A stretch of DNA of 64,000 nt from Labia minor (Eukaryota > Arthropoda > Insecta > Dermaptera > Spongiphoridae): the NCBI GenBank assembly GCA_963082975.1, contig OY720350.1:7025488-7089487 (forward strand), given 5' to 3'. Shown piece after piece: positions 46,537-57,153 of this stretch; within the stretch, counting starts at the first letter, position 1, and each line of letters starts with the position of its first letter. The position numbers were made by a program, and so were the translations under genes. Below the pieces are notes generated by a model. The model saw nothing but the letters and a program-made list of their open reading frames with translations, searched no databases and was not told the DNA's origin.

Positions 46537-47106
46537 TATCTTGCCAGAGATAGTATTGCGTTCACGAAAATTTTCGATGTTGAGATTTTGATGTTTTTAT
46601 ACGTTTTTGAAGGTTCCTGAATCATTTTTAGTAAGGTTGAGAAAAATGTCTGCCTGAAAACGGTATGAGTTAGAATCATGAAATTTGGTATACGGGAATT
46701 ATTCAAAATTTGTAGTTTTCTATCAACTTTTGAGAAATGTTGCTCAACCGGAAGAGGGTCATTACCTACAACGTTTTGATTTTTTTTCCTCTAAAGTGCC
46801 CATAAAAATAAAGATATATGTTTGATAGTTTTTCTCAGGATTAAAATTTGTATAAAACTGCTAAATATAGAATTTCAGCTTGATTGAATCGCTGAAAGTA
46901 CCAGAATTAATTTTTTAACACTGCAAATCACGCGCCAACACGTGACGGTGCCATCAACAAAAGAGCCAAACATGCGCTGGTTTAATAAATATTATTTATT
47001 AATATTAATTTATGATTGATAATTAATTAAATTTATTTTAAATATAATATATTATGTTATTTAATCCAATTCATATTGCGAGATAGTCAAGTGGAGACAC
47101 TCCAGC
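46537..47106 (+). mobile_element. Family A Helentron-like element, copy A10
   Basis: TATCTTGCCAGAGATAG start, TTCGATGTTGAG, but the microsatellite and the GTAGACAAGATTACGC segment are deleted (AAAATGTCTGCCTGAAAACG joins directly). Terminus GCGAGATAGTCAAGTGGAGA-CACTCCAGC. Forms the left arm of an inverted pair with A11. Confidence 0.88.
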
Positions 47107-47286
47107 TTTTTTCACTTTGTCTCTATTTTTTACACTCTTCGTTAAACAATTTAAATAAAATTATTAATTGGCATTACTATCTAAGAATTAAAAAATATTA
47201 AACTTGTGTTTTAAAATATATTTGATGTATCTATGATTGAATAATTTTACTTTATTAATATATAAATTTAATAAAACCAAAAAATT

Positions 47287-47724
47287 AAATAACATAATAT
47301 ATTATATTTAAATTAAATTTAATTAATTATAAATTATAATTTAAAATTAAAAGATAATATTTATTAAACCAGAGCATGTTTGGTTCTTTGTTGATGGCAC
47401 CACGTCACGTGTTGGCGCGTGAGATTTGCAGTGTTAAAAAATTAATTCTAGTACTTTCAGCGATTCAATCAAGCTGAAATTCTATATTTAGCAGTTTTAT
47501 ACAAATTTTATTCCTGAGAAAAACTATCAAACCTATATCTTTATTTTTACGGGCACTTTAGAGGAAAAAAAATCAAAACGTTGTAGGTAATGACCCCTTC
47601 CGGTTGAGCTACATTTCTCAAAACTTGATAGAAAACTACAAATTTTGAATAATGCCCGTTTAACAAATTTCATTATTCTAGCTCAAATTTTTGTGATCAC
47701 AATACTATCTCTGGCGAGATAGTA
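47287..47724 (-). mobile_element. Family A Helentron-like element, copy A11
   Basis: Minus orientation. The 5' end (CTGGCGAGATAGTA on plus) is present at 47724. The microsatellite region is deleted (AGCTCAAATTTTTGTGATCAC), and the last about 50 bp with the terminal hairpin are missing at 47287. Together with A10 it makes tail-to-tail inverted arms of about 400 bp separated by about 180 bp. Confidence 0.87.
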
Positions 47725-47944
47725 AAAATGGAAATTGTAAAATTTCATTTTTAATTAAAATTTTATTAAATTTGTTAGTTATTTATCTATTATAATATTT
47801 ATCTGATAATTTCTCTTTTTTCTCTTTTTTTGATCAGATGTTTGTTCTATAATTTATTTCTGAAAGATGTTCTATTTTCGTTTCTGATGATGAAGATGAT
47901 GATGTTAGGTAACTTTTTGAAAGCTTAATCAGGACATAGATTAG

Positions 47945-48157
47945 GCGCTCCACAAACGGGATGCCGATGGTCTCGTAGGAAGCATTGCGTATTCCGTCGA
48001 GTGCGAGTGTCCTTTGGGGACAAACCTGAGACACGGAGACGTACTTATGCGGATCCTAACGGGAGTTGGAGTAAAACCGCAGCGGGTTGACGACCCCGCG
48101 GAAGGGGACGCCCACACCTGGCTTGCCTTTCCATCGAGTGACTTTTACACTGATTAG
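47945..48157 (+). CDS. Unrecognised GC-rich terminal-exon-like frame
   Basis: Seventy codons open on the plus strand from an acceptor-like ATTAG (47944) to TAG at 48155-48157. It reads ALHKRDADGLVGSIAYSVEC, ECPLGTNLRHGDVLMRILTG, VGVKPQRVDDPAEGDAHTWL, AFPSSDFYTD. It is far more GC-rich than anything nearby, with G/C frequent in third codon positions. The minus strand is interrupted by a stop midway. An AATAAA lies 60 bp downstream (48218-48223), as for a last exon. There is no cysteine/histidine metal pattern and no membrane segment, and I recognise no family. The alternatives are a fragment of a GC-rich mobile or foreign gene, or a minus-strand non-coding exon. Confidence 0.4.
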   Translation, partial: ALHKRDADGLVGSIAYSVECECPLGTNLRHGDVLMRILTGVGVKPQRVDDPAEGDAHTWLAFPSSDFYTD

Positions 48158-49076
48158 AGTGATGAAGAATTACCTGAAAGGTTTATACACCGCTTTCCAA
48201 GAATTCTGAAAAAAAAGAATAAAAACATTATTAGAACCACTTTTTTTCTCTTCTTCCTTGATTAATTTCCTTTGCAATCTATTTATTTATCTTTAAAAGT
48301 TCATCATCGTTAACATGAGCGGTTTTTTTTTTTTTCAAGGAAATTTGTTTAATCTATTAATATTTGTTCAAACTGCCCCTTTCAAAAGTAATCTTTTCTA
48401 TCTTGTTGCTGAAATATTCTGAGAAAATTTTTTAACTAAACTATATCAACATTTGAAAAGATTATATATATATATTCCTATATTCCTATACATTATTTTT
48501 TTTTTTATATAAATTTTTCTTTGAATTTTATAATTTTAAATTTTATTCAACATTTCTGTCATTAAAACTTTATAACCGTTATTTTAAGCATAAACTTTAA
48601 ACTGTACATTCATTGAATTTATAAAATATTTTACTGATAAATAAATAATAATAATAATTCTTTTTTTATTATTATTTTTTAATTTAATTGACTTTTTAAA
48701 ATTGAGTTGTTTTTTTTTTACAAATTAATATACTAATGTTTTTTTTGTTTAAATTATCTATTAGAGGCATTAAAATTATAGTTTTAACTTTATTTTTATT
48801 TTCTTAAATTAAATCTTATATGTATATAAAGTATCATACTTAAATAATGAAAAGCAAAACAAAAATACATATTTTCTTCATAATTTTTATTATTATTATT
48901 TCAAAATTTATAATAATACACTATCGGCCAAAAAAACAAGTTTAACACTTAGATTTCTTCTAAAATAAAATTAATAAAATATAATTATAATACAATACAT
49001 AAATTGAATAAAATTTTTATATTTCTTGAACATTTTTTTTTGACTAAACACATCAAAAGTCTGCTGCATTGATTTT
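48158..49076. other. AT-rich DNA
   Basis: 48165-48205 continues the richer block: on the minus strand a 32-base segment AATTCTTGGAAAGCGGTGTA... is bounded by TTTTTTTCAG and GTAATT, as a micro-exon would be. The rest is low-complexity A/T. Confidence 0.3.
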
Positions 49077-49310
49077 CAACCATTTTTTTTTACCGCGGCA
49101 CACTTTTAACGGTTTAAAAATTTGGCGGCACACAAAGAAAAAGATAAGTGTAAAAATTTACCATATTGGAAAAAAAGTGGTCCCAAAAACGGTTTATCTT
49201 TTTTTTAAGAACCAAATTGAAAAAAATTTAGAAAAAAGTCGGAAATGTTTAAGAGCCTCATAATCTCGCGACACACTCAAGTGCCGCGGCACAGTGGTTG
49301 AGAATCACTG
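49077..49310. mobile_element. hAT-type MITE (GTGCCGCGG family)
   Basis: Left end CATTGATTTTCAACCAT, right end GTGGTTGAGAATCACTG. Inside are TACCGCGGCACACTTTTAAC and TGCCGCGGCACAGTGG in inverted arrangement, matching the elements at 6221 and 31142 in reverse. No matching 8-bp flanks remain. The plus frame 49069-49263 lies inside it and is not a gene. Confidence 0.75.
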
Positions 49311-49708
49311 GCATAATGTTACGTTAATTGAGAATGGCCGCTGCTACAGCTACCTAGCCAATGTTTTTCGTTCGATATCAACAATTGTTTTTCGGGAAGT
49401 TAAGCGATTTCGAGAACTTAACAAATACCAAATATGACCAGGACAATGTCATCAGAGATGAACATCGAATAAAAATGACCATTTTATTTAAATACAGGTT
49501 CTGTACAGGAGTACAAGGTACAAGCAAGAAATAGCCTAAAACTTGGGTGAACAATTTTTTTTATCAAAGGGCCAAACGAAAGTCGCAGACATAAAAAAAA
49601 CAACTTAATAATTTATTAATCATTAAATATTTAATGAACAATTCATATAATACAAAAAACGTTTCACTGTTGTGTTACTTGAAAATTATAAAAAAAGTTT
49701 AAAAAAAA
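49311..49708. other. Less AT-rich patch, no gene seen
   Basis: 49313-49580 is moderately complex, with all frames interrupted and no repeat copy in the window. Confidence 0.3.
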
Positions 49709-49993
49709 ACCTCTGACTTTTGCACGTCCTACGCAAGGACAACGCCTATCAAGTCGGTTATATCACTGAAGAGGTGTCCTATAATCAGTAAAACGGGCCC
49801 TCTCAACCTTTACCTTGATTTTCTTGATCGGATGCGCTATCAAGTAGCTTTTCCTCAATGTTGTTCCCGGAGGCTGGGTTGACTCCGTCCCATAGACCCC
49901 CCAGCTAGGGAACTTCCCTTGCCAGGCCCGGGACTTGAACCCGGGACCATGTGAATGTGAGACAGCAAGGCTAGCCTCTCACCCAATGGCGTA
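49709..49993 (-). repeat. tRNA-derived SINE (family C), copy C5
   Basis: Full length on the minus strand: CGCCATTGGGTGAGAGGCTA, CTCACATTCACATGG, CCCGGGTTCAAGTCCCGGG with an intact B box, body, the GTCCTTGCGTAGGACGTGCA hairpin, then CAGAGGTTTTTTTTT. Confidence 0.88.
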
Positions 49994-50935
49994 TTCTAAA
50001 AAAGTTTAGGATATCAATAAAATGATAAGATTATTCTTTTAAGTTTGGCGGGTCGCATCTTTTTGCTGATTTTTTTTTTTATTATACAAATATGTAGTTT
50101 ATCAATTTAAAATATAAATGGAAAATATAAAATAAATAATTTTCTTGTCTGTTTACATTAAAATAATGAAGAAGTTCATTAATCTTGGGTTGGTATTTTA
50201 AGGATCGAGGTGCAGATGTGGTCTGTCCATTTGAATTAGCATTCCTTATCAGATCTTCTTAGACTCTTAAAGTCCATTTGCCAAGTGACTTCCAACCGAG
50301 ATAAATCTCCACTTGAAAATGAATGAGCACTTGGTAAATTTTTTTCTAATGAAAATTTCTGTGGTTTCTACGATGACATCCTATCATTTGGTTGGTTGTT
50401 TGTTGGATTTGGTTAGATGGTCACCTCGGTAGCTGGCCTCTTCCAACTATAAACTAACCCCAATCTAATTCGTGATGTCTTTGTCAATTTGATGTATTAT
50501 TAGCATCCACCCATTCCTCGTTTCTTCTCCTTCTATCTATCATTAAGGAACATTTTAATGGCCCGTTTGCAAATCGTACACTGGAACATTTATTTCGCCT
50601 TTCAAAATAATTATAGGATCGATTGCCCAAAGAAACGAACAAATGATTATCGTATTCAAATATTCTATCCGTGTGTAATTTTCAAAGTTGTTTTTATCAT
50701 GAGCATTCAGTTTGCTATTAAATTGTTTTTGTTTTTTTTTCTTTCTGGTATCCATTGCCAAAATCATTCAAACGTATTTTAGTATTCGTTTCAATTTCAA
50801 AAAATATTATTTAAAAATATATTGATTCAATTTTTATTTTTTTTTAATACAATTTTTTATGAAAAGTATAAAATTAATGTGTTAAATATTATTCTAAATT
50901 AATCGATATATAGAAATATTTATTTTGTCTGTTTA
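49994..50935. other. Moderately AT-rich DNA, no gene called
   Basis: 50165-50560 is less AT-rich and unique in the window. Overlapping short frames on opposite strands at 50555-50782 show no domain. It may be a regulatory or non-coding exon block; nothing decisive. Confidence 0.3.
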
Positions 50936-50937
50936 TA

Positions 50938-51358
50938 CGAGGGTGGGGTGAAAAGTTTCCGGCCTGACCAAGAAAAACGATTTTTTTAAATTTGTTTACT
51001 TTTTGCTATATTTTTCAACATAATCTCCATCAACACTGATACATTTCTCATAACGGTGTTCTAATTAATTTAATTTAATTTAAGCCTCATCAACAGTTAT
51101 GCATCGACGCAAAAATTCGTTTGGATTACGCCTACATCGCCAAATTGTCGGTAGAAATGGTTTTTCAAAGCAGTTTTTGGTCTAACGTTAGCAAACGCGG
51201 CACCCACGTTGTACACAGCTTTCCATGATCAAAGGCTTGTGCAAAATATTTCGCACATGTTCAGCTGACATCGTACAGGTCTCAGCTTGAATGTTGAAAT
51301 ATAAAGCAAAAAAAAAAAAAAAATTTGAAAAGGCCGGAAACTTTTCACCCCACCCTCG
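50938..51358 (-). pseudogene. Internally deleted mariner transposon with perfect terminal repeats
   Basis: TA dinucleotides flank (50936-50937 and 51359-51360). The terminal inverted repeats are identical over 28 bp, starting CGAGGGTGGGGTGAAAAGTT and continuing TCCGGCCT. The minus strand encodes transposase remnants in order: MSAEHVRNILHKPLIMESC, KLCTTWVPRLLTLDQKLL (linker), NPNEFLRRCITVDEA (first catalytic Asp in the TVDE motif), HRYEKCISVDGDYVEKYSKK (C-terminus). The region between the first catalytic motif and the C-terminus, including the HDNA and YSPDLAP motifs, is deleted, and the frame shifts at least twice. Non-autonomous but with substrate-grade ends. Confidence 0.88.
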
Positions 51359-51360
51359 TA

Positions 51361-51838
51361 GTGTTTTTATGTCATTCGAACCACCCTTAGGCTATCTGAA
51401 GGATCTAAAGTAATTTTAAATAGAATAATTGACGTGTAATATTGATTCATTGTCAACTGATATTTTAATAGTCACAGTCATAATATTAATAATAATAATA
51501 AAAAGATAAAAAAAATTACCTCCCTTTCACCTTGACAGTGACTCTTGTCACCTACATATATCTTTATTCACTTAAACATTATTTATTTATTTATTTATTT
51601 TATGATTTATACATAAAAATATAAAAAGAATTGAATGTCGATATAATGTATAATACTAAGGTCAAAAGTGTCGAAAGTTCATTTTCATGGCGAAGTAAAA
51701 ATATGATGAACCTTTCAATAATTTTATTTACTTGCATATATCTAAATTGGATATATTTTTTTTTTTTTAATTTTTAATTTTGCGTCATTTCGAATTTAAA
51801 CATTTAATTAATTAATTTAATATTAATTTAAAAAAATG
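51361..51838. other. AT-rich DNA
   Basis: (TTTA)n near 51582-51600; nothing else. Confidence 0.4.
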
Positions 51839-51891
51839 AGCTGTGGCCAGGTGCAGAGCCGACCGACGATTTGAAATAAATTAGTTTCCAA

Positions 51892-51929
<38 letters not shown>

Positions 51930-52336
51930 ATCAAAAAAAATATATTTTTAAAACTTGAATTAAAATGACTAAATTATATTATTTTAGTTTTTATTTTTAG
52001 TTTAATTAATCAATTATTAATGACTACTATATTATAAGTAATAAGTATATTATAATTTCCGATAACGAATATAAAATTAATTAATACTTTGTAAATTACT
52101 ACTTCTGGTTTCTGGATATACACCAAAAGTTGATGAATTCATGCTACTGATGCTTTAAGTAAATATACCAAATTTTATCCAAATCCGTTGAGCCGTTTAA
52201 GCTGTACAAGTCTATACGGACACACAATGGACAGACGGACAGACATCATGCTAAAAATACTTTTTTTCTGTTAAATCTCCACATGTGAAATTTGGTGTGA
52301 AAACAATACCTTCCCTTCCTATCATCTGTCGGTAAA
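51839..52336 (-). mobile_element. Family B Helentron-like element, copy B6
   Basis: Minus orientation. Left end CTGTGGCCAGG-GCAGAGCCGACCGACGA (degenerate hairpin and 3' repeat), right end ATCATCTGTCGGTAAA. The GTCCGTCTGTCC microsatellite is intact at about 52215-52245, but about 250 bp of the body around the ACGTCA sites are replaced by AT-rich sequence with a (TA)n tract at 51898-51925. Confidence 0.8.
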
Positions 52337-53053
52337 AACTATTTAATTAATAAATAGTTCATAGAAATGGAATTTTCTGGCCAAAATTAAAAAAATAATT
52401 TTTTTTTTTTACTTAAATATTAAATTATATATATATATACATTCTTAATGTTAATTATTCTCGATATCAAAGGATGACCGCCATTCATTGAGCGTAGAGG
52501 GTTCATTAATTTTTAATTAATTGCATCGTTACATGTTTATCATTCTCAATATATTAATTTTACTTTCAATTCCAGCGGCAGAAGATGAAAAGCAATCACC
52601 CTTTCTGTTATATATTTCTACTTCTTCTCTTCATTTATGTAATCTACCAGATATGACCTTATTATTATTACTATTAATAATATTTTTTTTATTTATTTAT
52701 TTTTTTAGTTATATTATTTCATCTTTTAATAGGATCAATATTTGTTTATCGTCAATTACAAATGTTGCATCATTTTCAATATAAACCGACTAATTGAATT
52801 GAATCGATGATGATAACCCCGTGTGTCGATTGAATATTTAGGTCAAACTGTTTGCAGTTGCACCCGAAATCGAAGATCAACTTTCATTAAATCCACTTGC
52901 CTGTTTCATTTATAAACAGAGTGTCTTAAGACACTTGCCTAGATTAGAATAAATAAAATGTCCTAGGATTTGAGATGTTACACAACGAAATACTCGGACG
53001 CTACAAGAAAAAGATAAATTGTATATTTCTTTGTAAAGATTCTGTTTTCTTAT
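52337..53053. other. AT-rich DNA, no gene seen
   Basis: The plus frame 52521-52784 is hydrophobic low-complexity sequence read from A/T runs. 52790-53000 is slightly less AT-rich. Confidence 0.4.
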
Positions 53054-53628
53054 TACTATCTCACCAGAGATAGTATTGTGATCACGAAAATTTTCGATGT
53101 TGAGATTTTGATGTTTTTATACGTTTTGAAGGTTCCTGAATCATTTTCACTAAGGTTGAGAAAAATGTCTTTGGGTGTGTATGAGCTAGAATCATGAAAT
53201 TTGGTACATGGGCATTATTCAAAATTTGTAGTTTTCTATCAACTTTTGAGAAATGTAGCTCAACCGGAAGAGGGTCATTACCTACAACGTTTTGATTTTT
53301 TTTTCCCTCTAAAGTGACCGTAAAAATAAAGATATATGTTTGATAGTTTCTCACATGATTAAAAATTGTATAAAACTACTATATATAGAATTTCAGTTTC
53401 ATTGAATCACTGAAAGTACCAGAATTAATTTTTTAACACTGCAAATCTCTCGCGCTAACACGTGACGTGGTGCCATCAACAAAGAGCTAAACATACGCTG
53501 GTTTAATAAATATTAAATATTTATTAATTTTAATTTATGATTGATAATTAATTAAATTTAATTTAAATATAATATATGTTATTTAATCCAATTCAATTTG
53601 CGAGATAGTCGAGTGGAGACACTCCTGC
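53054..53628 (+). mobile_element. Family A Helentron-like element, copy A12
   Basis: TACTATCTCACCAGAGATAG start and the complete terminus CGAGATAGTCGAGTGGAGA-CACTCCTGC. The microsatellite and the GTAGACAAGATTACGC segment are reduced to GGGTGTGTATGAGCTAG. Confidence 0.88.
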
Positions 53629-54490
53629 TTATTTTTTAAATAATCCCATTAATTCAATCAAAAACAAAAGATCAAGTCTTATTGAAGACAAATAAATAAA
53701 AAAAGAGAAAGAGAGACGTATTGAGAAGGATTACAGTCAATATTCGTAAAACATAATAATTATTTATAGGTAACTATTAAATAACCTAATTTTACAATTT
53801 CAAAAAAATCTTTAAATACGTTCTTAAGATTAAGTAAAATGCATTTTACTTAATTTAAAAAATAATTTCTTTATCCGTCTTGAATAATTAATTTATTATT
53901 TTTAAAAAAATTTTGACCTTCGGTTAATAGGATAAACATTTACTTATCTTTCAATATATAGTTTGATATATCGAAATCGATCTGAGGAATGTTGAAAACA
54001 TTACTTTTATTGAAAGGATAATGTGTTTATAGCCTGATACTTTAACTCCTTCAATAAAACAAGCTAAGGGCCATTTTATAGCGAGAACACCTATAAAATT
54101 ATTCGAATCGTTCATGAAGGGAATAGATCACATTTTAATTCTTATGAATAAATGGAAAATCTTGTTGAGCTGTTGTATATCTTTGTTGGTTGATGGCGAA
54201 AAGTTTACGTTGGCTGTTAAATTTTCAATGCATTAGAAATTTATTGTATTCAATAGAAAGTGTGAACAAGTCGATGAATGCACCAATTTATTTCTCAATA
54301 GCACTAGAAAAGATTTAATTTATCTAAAGCTTTTTCTCAATCTATTTTGAACAATTTAAGAAAAACTATCGCTTTCAATTAAATATGATTTTGATTTTAA
54401 ATTTCTTTCTAAAGCTATCAATATTTTTACAGGTATTTTTATTTTTTATTTTTTTAATTTTTTTTTAAGGCAATTAAAACATTCATTTAG
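53629..54490. other. AT-rich DNA, no gene seen
   Basis: 53940-54260 is somewhat less AT-rich with no recognisable frame or repeat. Confidence 0.4.
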
Positions 54491-54492
54491 TA

Positions 54493-54770
54493 CGAGGGTT
54501 ATTCAACAAGTACTTAGCCTCACCGTCCGATGGCGCTGCTATCTCAAAAGGGTTTTACCATCATGTAGTACATTCTTTTACTAGCCTATTGTCCAAGTTT
54601 CAGTCAATTCCTTTCAGTAGTTTTGTTTTGACAGCCTTTGGAAGCGAGCATGTCGATCAGTCAAACTTTGACAGTCGACTAGTACTAGAATGTACTACCT
54701 GATGGTAAAACTCTTTTGTGATAGCAACTCCATCGGACGGTGAGGCTAAGTACTTGTTGAATGACCCTCG
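54493..54770. mobile_element. Palindromic mariner-type MITE
   Basis: Flanked by TA (54491-54492, 54771-54772). Inverted arms of about 95 bp each begin CGAGGGTTATTCAACAAGTA (left) and CGAGGGTCATTCAACAAGTA (right, reversed) and continue CTTAGCCTCACCGTCCGATG. The central spacer is about 80 bp. The CGAGGGT start and TA target are typical of mariners. No transposase sequence. The whole element can fold as one hairpin. Confidence 0.85.
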
Positions 54771-54772
54771 TA

Positions 54773-55009
54773 CATAATGATAAGTCTAGAAATTGCATAG
54801 ATATAATGTATGTAAACTAAAATTAAACTTAAAAAATATAAAACTTACAATAAATAATTTTTAAATGAAAGTTTCAAATTTATTGACTATATATATAACA
54901 ACCGAATATTTATTTTTATATACAAGAATCAATCAAATATAATCGTGTCTTTTATATAAAAAAAATTAGTTTAGAAATAGTTACATATCTACAAATTATT
55001 TTTCTATAT
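54773..55009. other. AT-rich DNA
   Basis: Nothing recognisable. Confidence 0.3.
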
Positions 55010-55440
55010 AAAAACTTTCTTTTATTATATATTTTCCCAACATTGTGGTACTATTTTCATTCTATTCTCGTAAAATGAAGTTGTACCTATAATTAACCAG
55101 TTACATACGAATGCTTCAACTTGATCATTAGTTTAAAATTGCTTACCTCCAAGTACTTTGTTTTAAGAAATTCATGGTGATAAGTCTGGATTATAAGGTG
55201 GATGATCAAGTATTTTCAAGTTCATTTACACAAGTTTCTGTTGCATTATGTCTGGGTCTGTACTTTGTGGGACCCGGTGTTATTGTGGAGGAGCTGAGAT
55301 ATTTTAAAAAACTCAACTACTTTCTAATGATTGATTGGAAAATTTTAAAACTAACACTAAGTTATTGTGAAATTTAAAGCATATTGAAGTTTCGACCCTC
55401 ACGAACGCATTCAATGTTTTTATAGATACGTTCATGTGAT
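55010..55440 (-). pseudogene. Mariner transposase remnant (catalytic to C-terminal part)
   Basis: The minus strand reads, in family order but in different frames: ECVREGRNFNML, LLHNNTGSHKVQ (degenerate HDNAGSHKA-type motif with the catalytic Asp replaced by Asn), LKILDHPPYNPDLSP (LDHPPYSPDLAP motif holding the third catalytic Asp), and DQVEAFVCNWLIIGTTSFYE, NRMKIVPQCWEK (C-terminal W...SFYE...I...P.RWEK pattern). No terminal inverted repeats found. The plus frame 55174-55377 is its antisense shadow. Confidence 0.75.
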
Positions 55441-55885
55441 TAATTTCACCAAATCTTTAATTAGCACCTTGAAAGGATAGTAAGCCCGAAATAGGTATGC
55501 AGCTCGGGTAAAATTATGCTGCTTTAACATTTTTACAGATAAAGAAATTCATATTGATGTGTTGCACAACAGAGACCCGCACATTCCTTTCACTCATCGT
55601 AATTATTTTGCCCTCCTCTTCAATCTCTTTCTAAACAATAGGTCATATGTAACCAAATCATTTTTAATTGAATTAACTTCAACTTGATTCTTTGAAAAGA
55701 AAATTCATCTAATCAGTTTAATTTTTTGCCTCATAAGTCAATTATTATACTTAAACTGTTTTCACAATTTTAAAACAGACCTAAAAAAAACATTAAAATT
55801 AAAAAGAATAGAAAAATTTTCAACTAGATAATTGAAAGATTAAAAATTAAAATCCATGAAATATGTATCTCTTACTAAAAAAAAT
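55441..55885. other. AT-rich DNA
   Basis: A short less AT-rich stretch to 55620; nothing recognised. Confidence 0.35.
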
Positions 55886-56163
55886 TTGAATTGGATTAAT
55901 TAACATATATTATATTTAAATTAAATTTAATTAATTAGAAATTAAAATTAATAAATAATTTTTATTAAATCAGCGCATGTTTGGCTCTTCTTTCACGTGT
56001 TGGCGCGTGGATTTGCAGTGTTAAAAAATTAATTCTGGTACTTTCAGCAATTCAACAATCAAGCTGAAATTCTATATATAGCAGTTTTATACAATTTTTA
56101 ATCATGTAAAAAACCTTCAAACATACATATATCTTGATTTTTACTGTCAGTTTATAGGAAAAA
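55886..56163 (-). mobile_element. Family A Helentron-like element, copy A13 (truncated)
   Basis: Minus orientation, from the AT block through TTTCACGTGTTGGCGCGTG, CAAGCTGAAATTCTATATAT to TTACTGTCAGTTTATAGG, where copy A14 begins. Both true ends are lost; A14 appears to have inserted into it or joined it. Confidence 0.84.
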
Positions 56164-56167
56164 TTAG

Positions 56168-56812
56168 CTGGAGTGTCTCCACTCGACTATCTCGCAATTT
56201 GAATTGGATTAAATAACATAATATATTATATTTAAATTAAATTTAATTAATTATAAATTATAAATAATAAATAATAAATATTAAACCAGCGCATGTTTGG
56301 CTTTTTGTTGATGGCACCACGTCACGTGTTGACGCGTGAGATTTTCAGTGTTAAAAAATTAATTCTGGTAATTTCAGCGAATCAATCAAGCTGAAATTCT
56401 ATATATAGCAGTTTTATATAATTATTAATCATGTGAAAAATTATCAAACATATATCTTTATTTTTACGGTCACTTTAGAGGAAAAAAAATCAAAACGTTG
56501 TAGGTAATGACCCTCTTCCGGTTGAGCTACATTTCTCAAAAGTTGATAGAAAACTATGAATTTTGAATAATGTCCATGTACCAAATTTCATCATTCTAGC
56601 TCAAACCGTTTTTGCGTAATCTTGCCTACATACATACACACACACACACATACACACACACACACACATACACACACACATACACACACACACACAGACA
56701 TTTTTCTCAACCTTAGTGAAAATGATTCAGGAACCTTCAAAACGTATAAAAACATCAAAATCTCAACATCGAAAATTTTCATGATCGCAATACTATCTCT
56801 GGCGAGATAGTA
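56168..56812 (-). mobile_element. Family A Helentron-like element, copy A14 (complete)
   Basis: Minus orientation, from GCTGGAGTGTCTCCACTCGA at the left to CTCTGGCGAGATAGTA at the right. It has a (CA)n microsatellite interrupted by TA at 56634-56697. The best-preserved reference copy, with both the 5' hairpin (TACTATCTC-GCCA-GAGATAGTA on minus) and the 3' hairpin. Confidence 0.9.
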
Positions 56813-56814
56813 AA

Positions 56815-56954
56815 AAATCAAAACGTTGTAGGTTTTGACCCTCTTCCGGTTAAGCTACATTTCTCAAAAGTTGATAGAAAACTACGAATTTTGAATAATG
56901 CCCGTATACCAAATATCATGATTCCAGCTCAAACCGTTTTTGCGTAATCTTGTC

Positions 56955-57013
<59 letters not shown>

Positions 57014-57104
57014 ATACACACAAACAGATATTTTTCTCAACCTTAGTAAAAATGATTCAGGAACCTTTAAATCGTATAAAAACATCAAAATCTCAACATC
57101 ATCA

Positions 57105-57153
<49 letters not shown>

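Noticed and set aside
50555-50782. Overlapping frames on both strands
   Set aside because: Mirror-image open frames without recognisable motifs; one is lysine-rich and the other phenylalanine-rich, as expected by chance.
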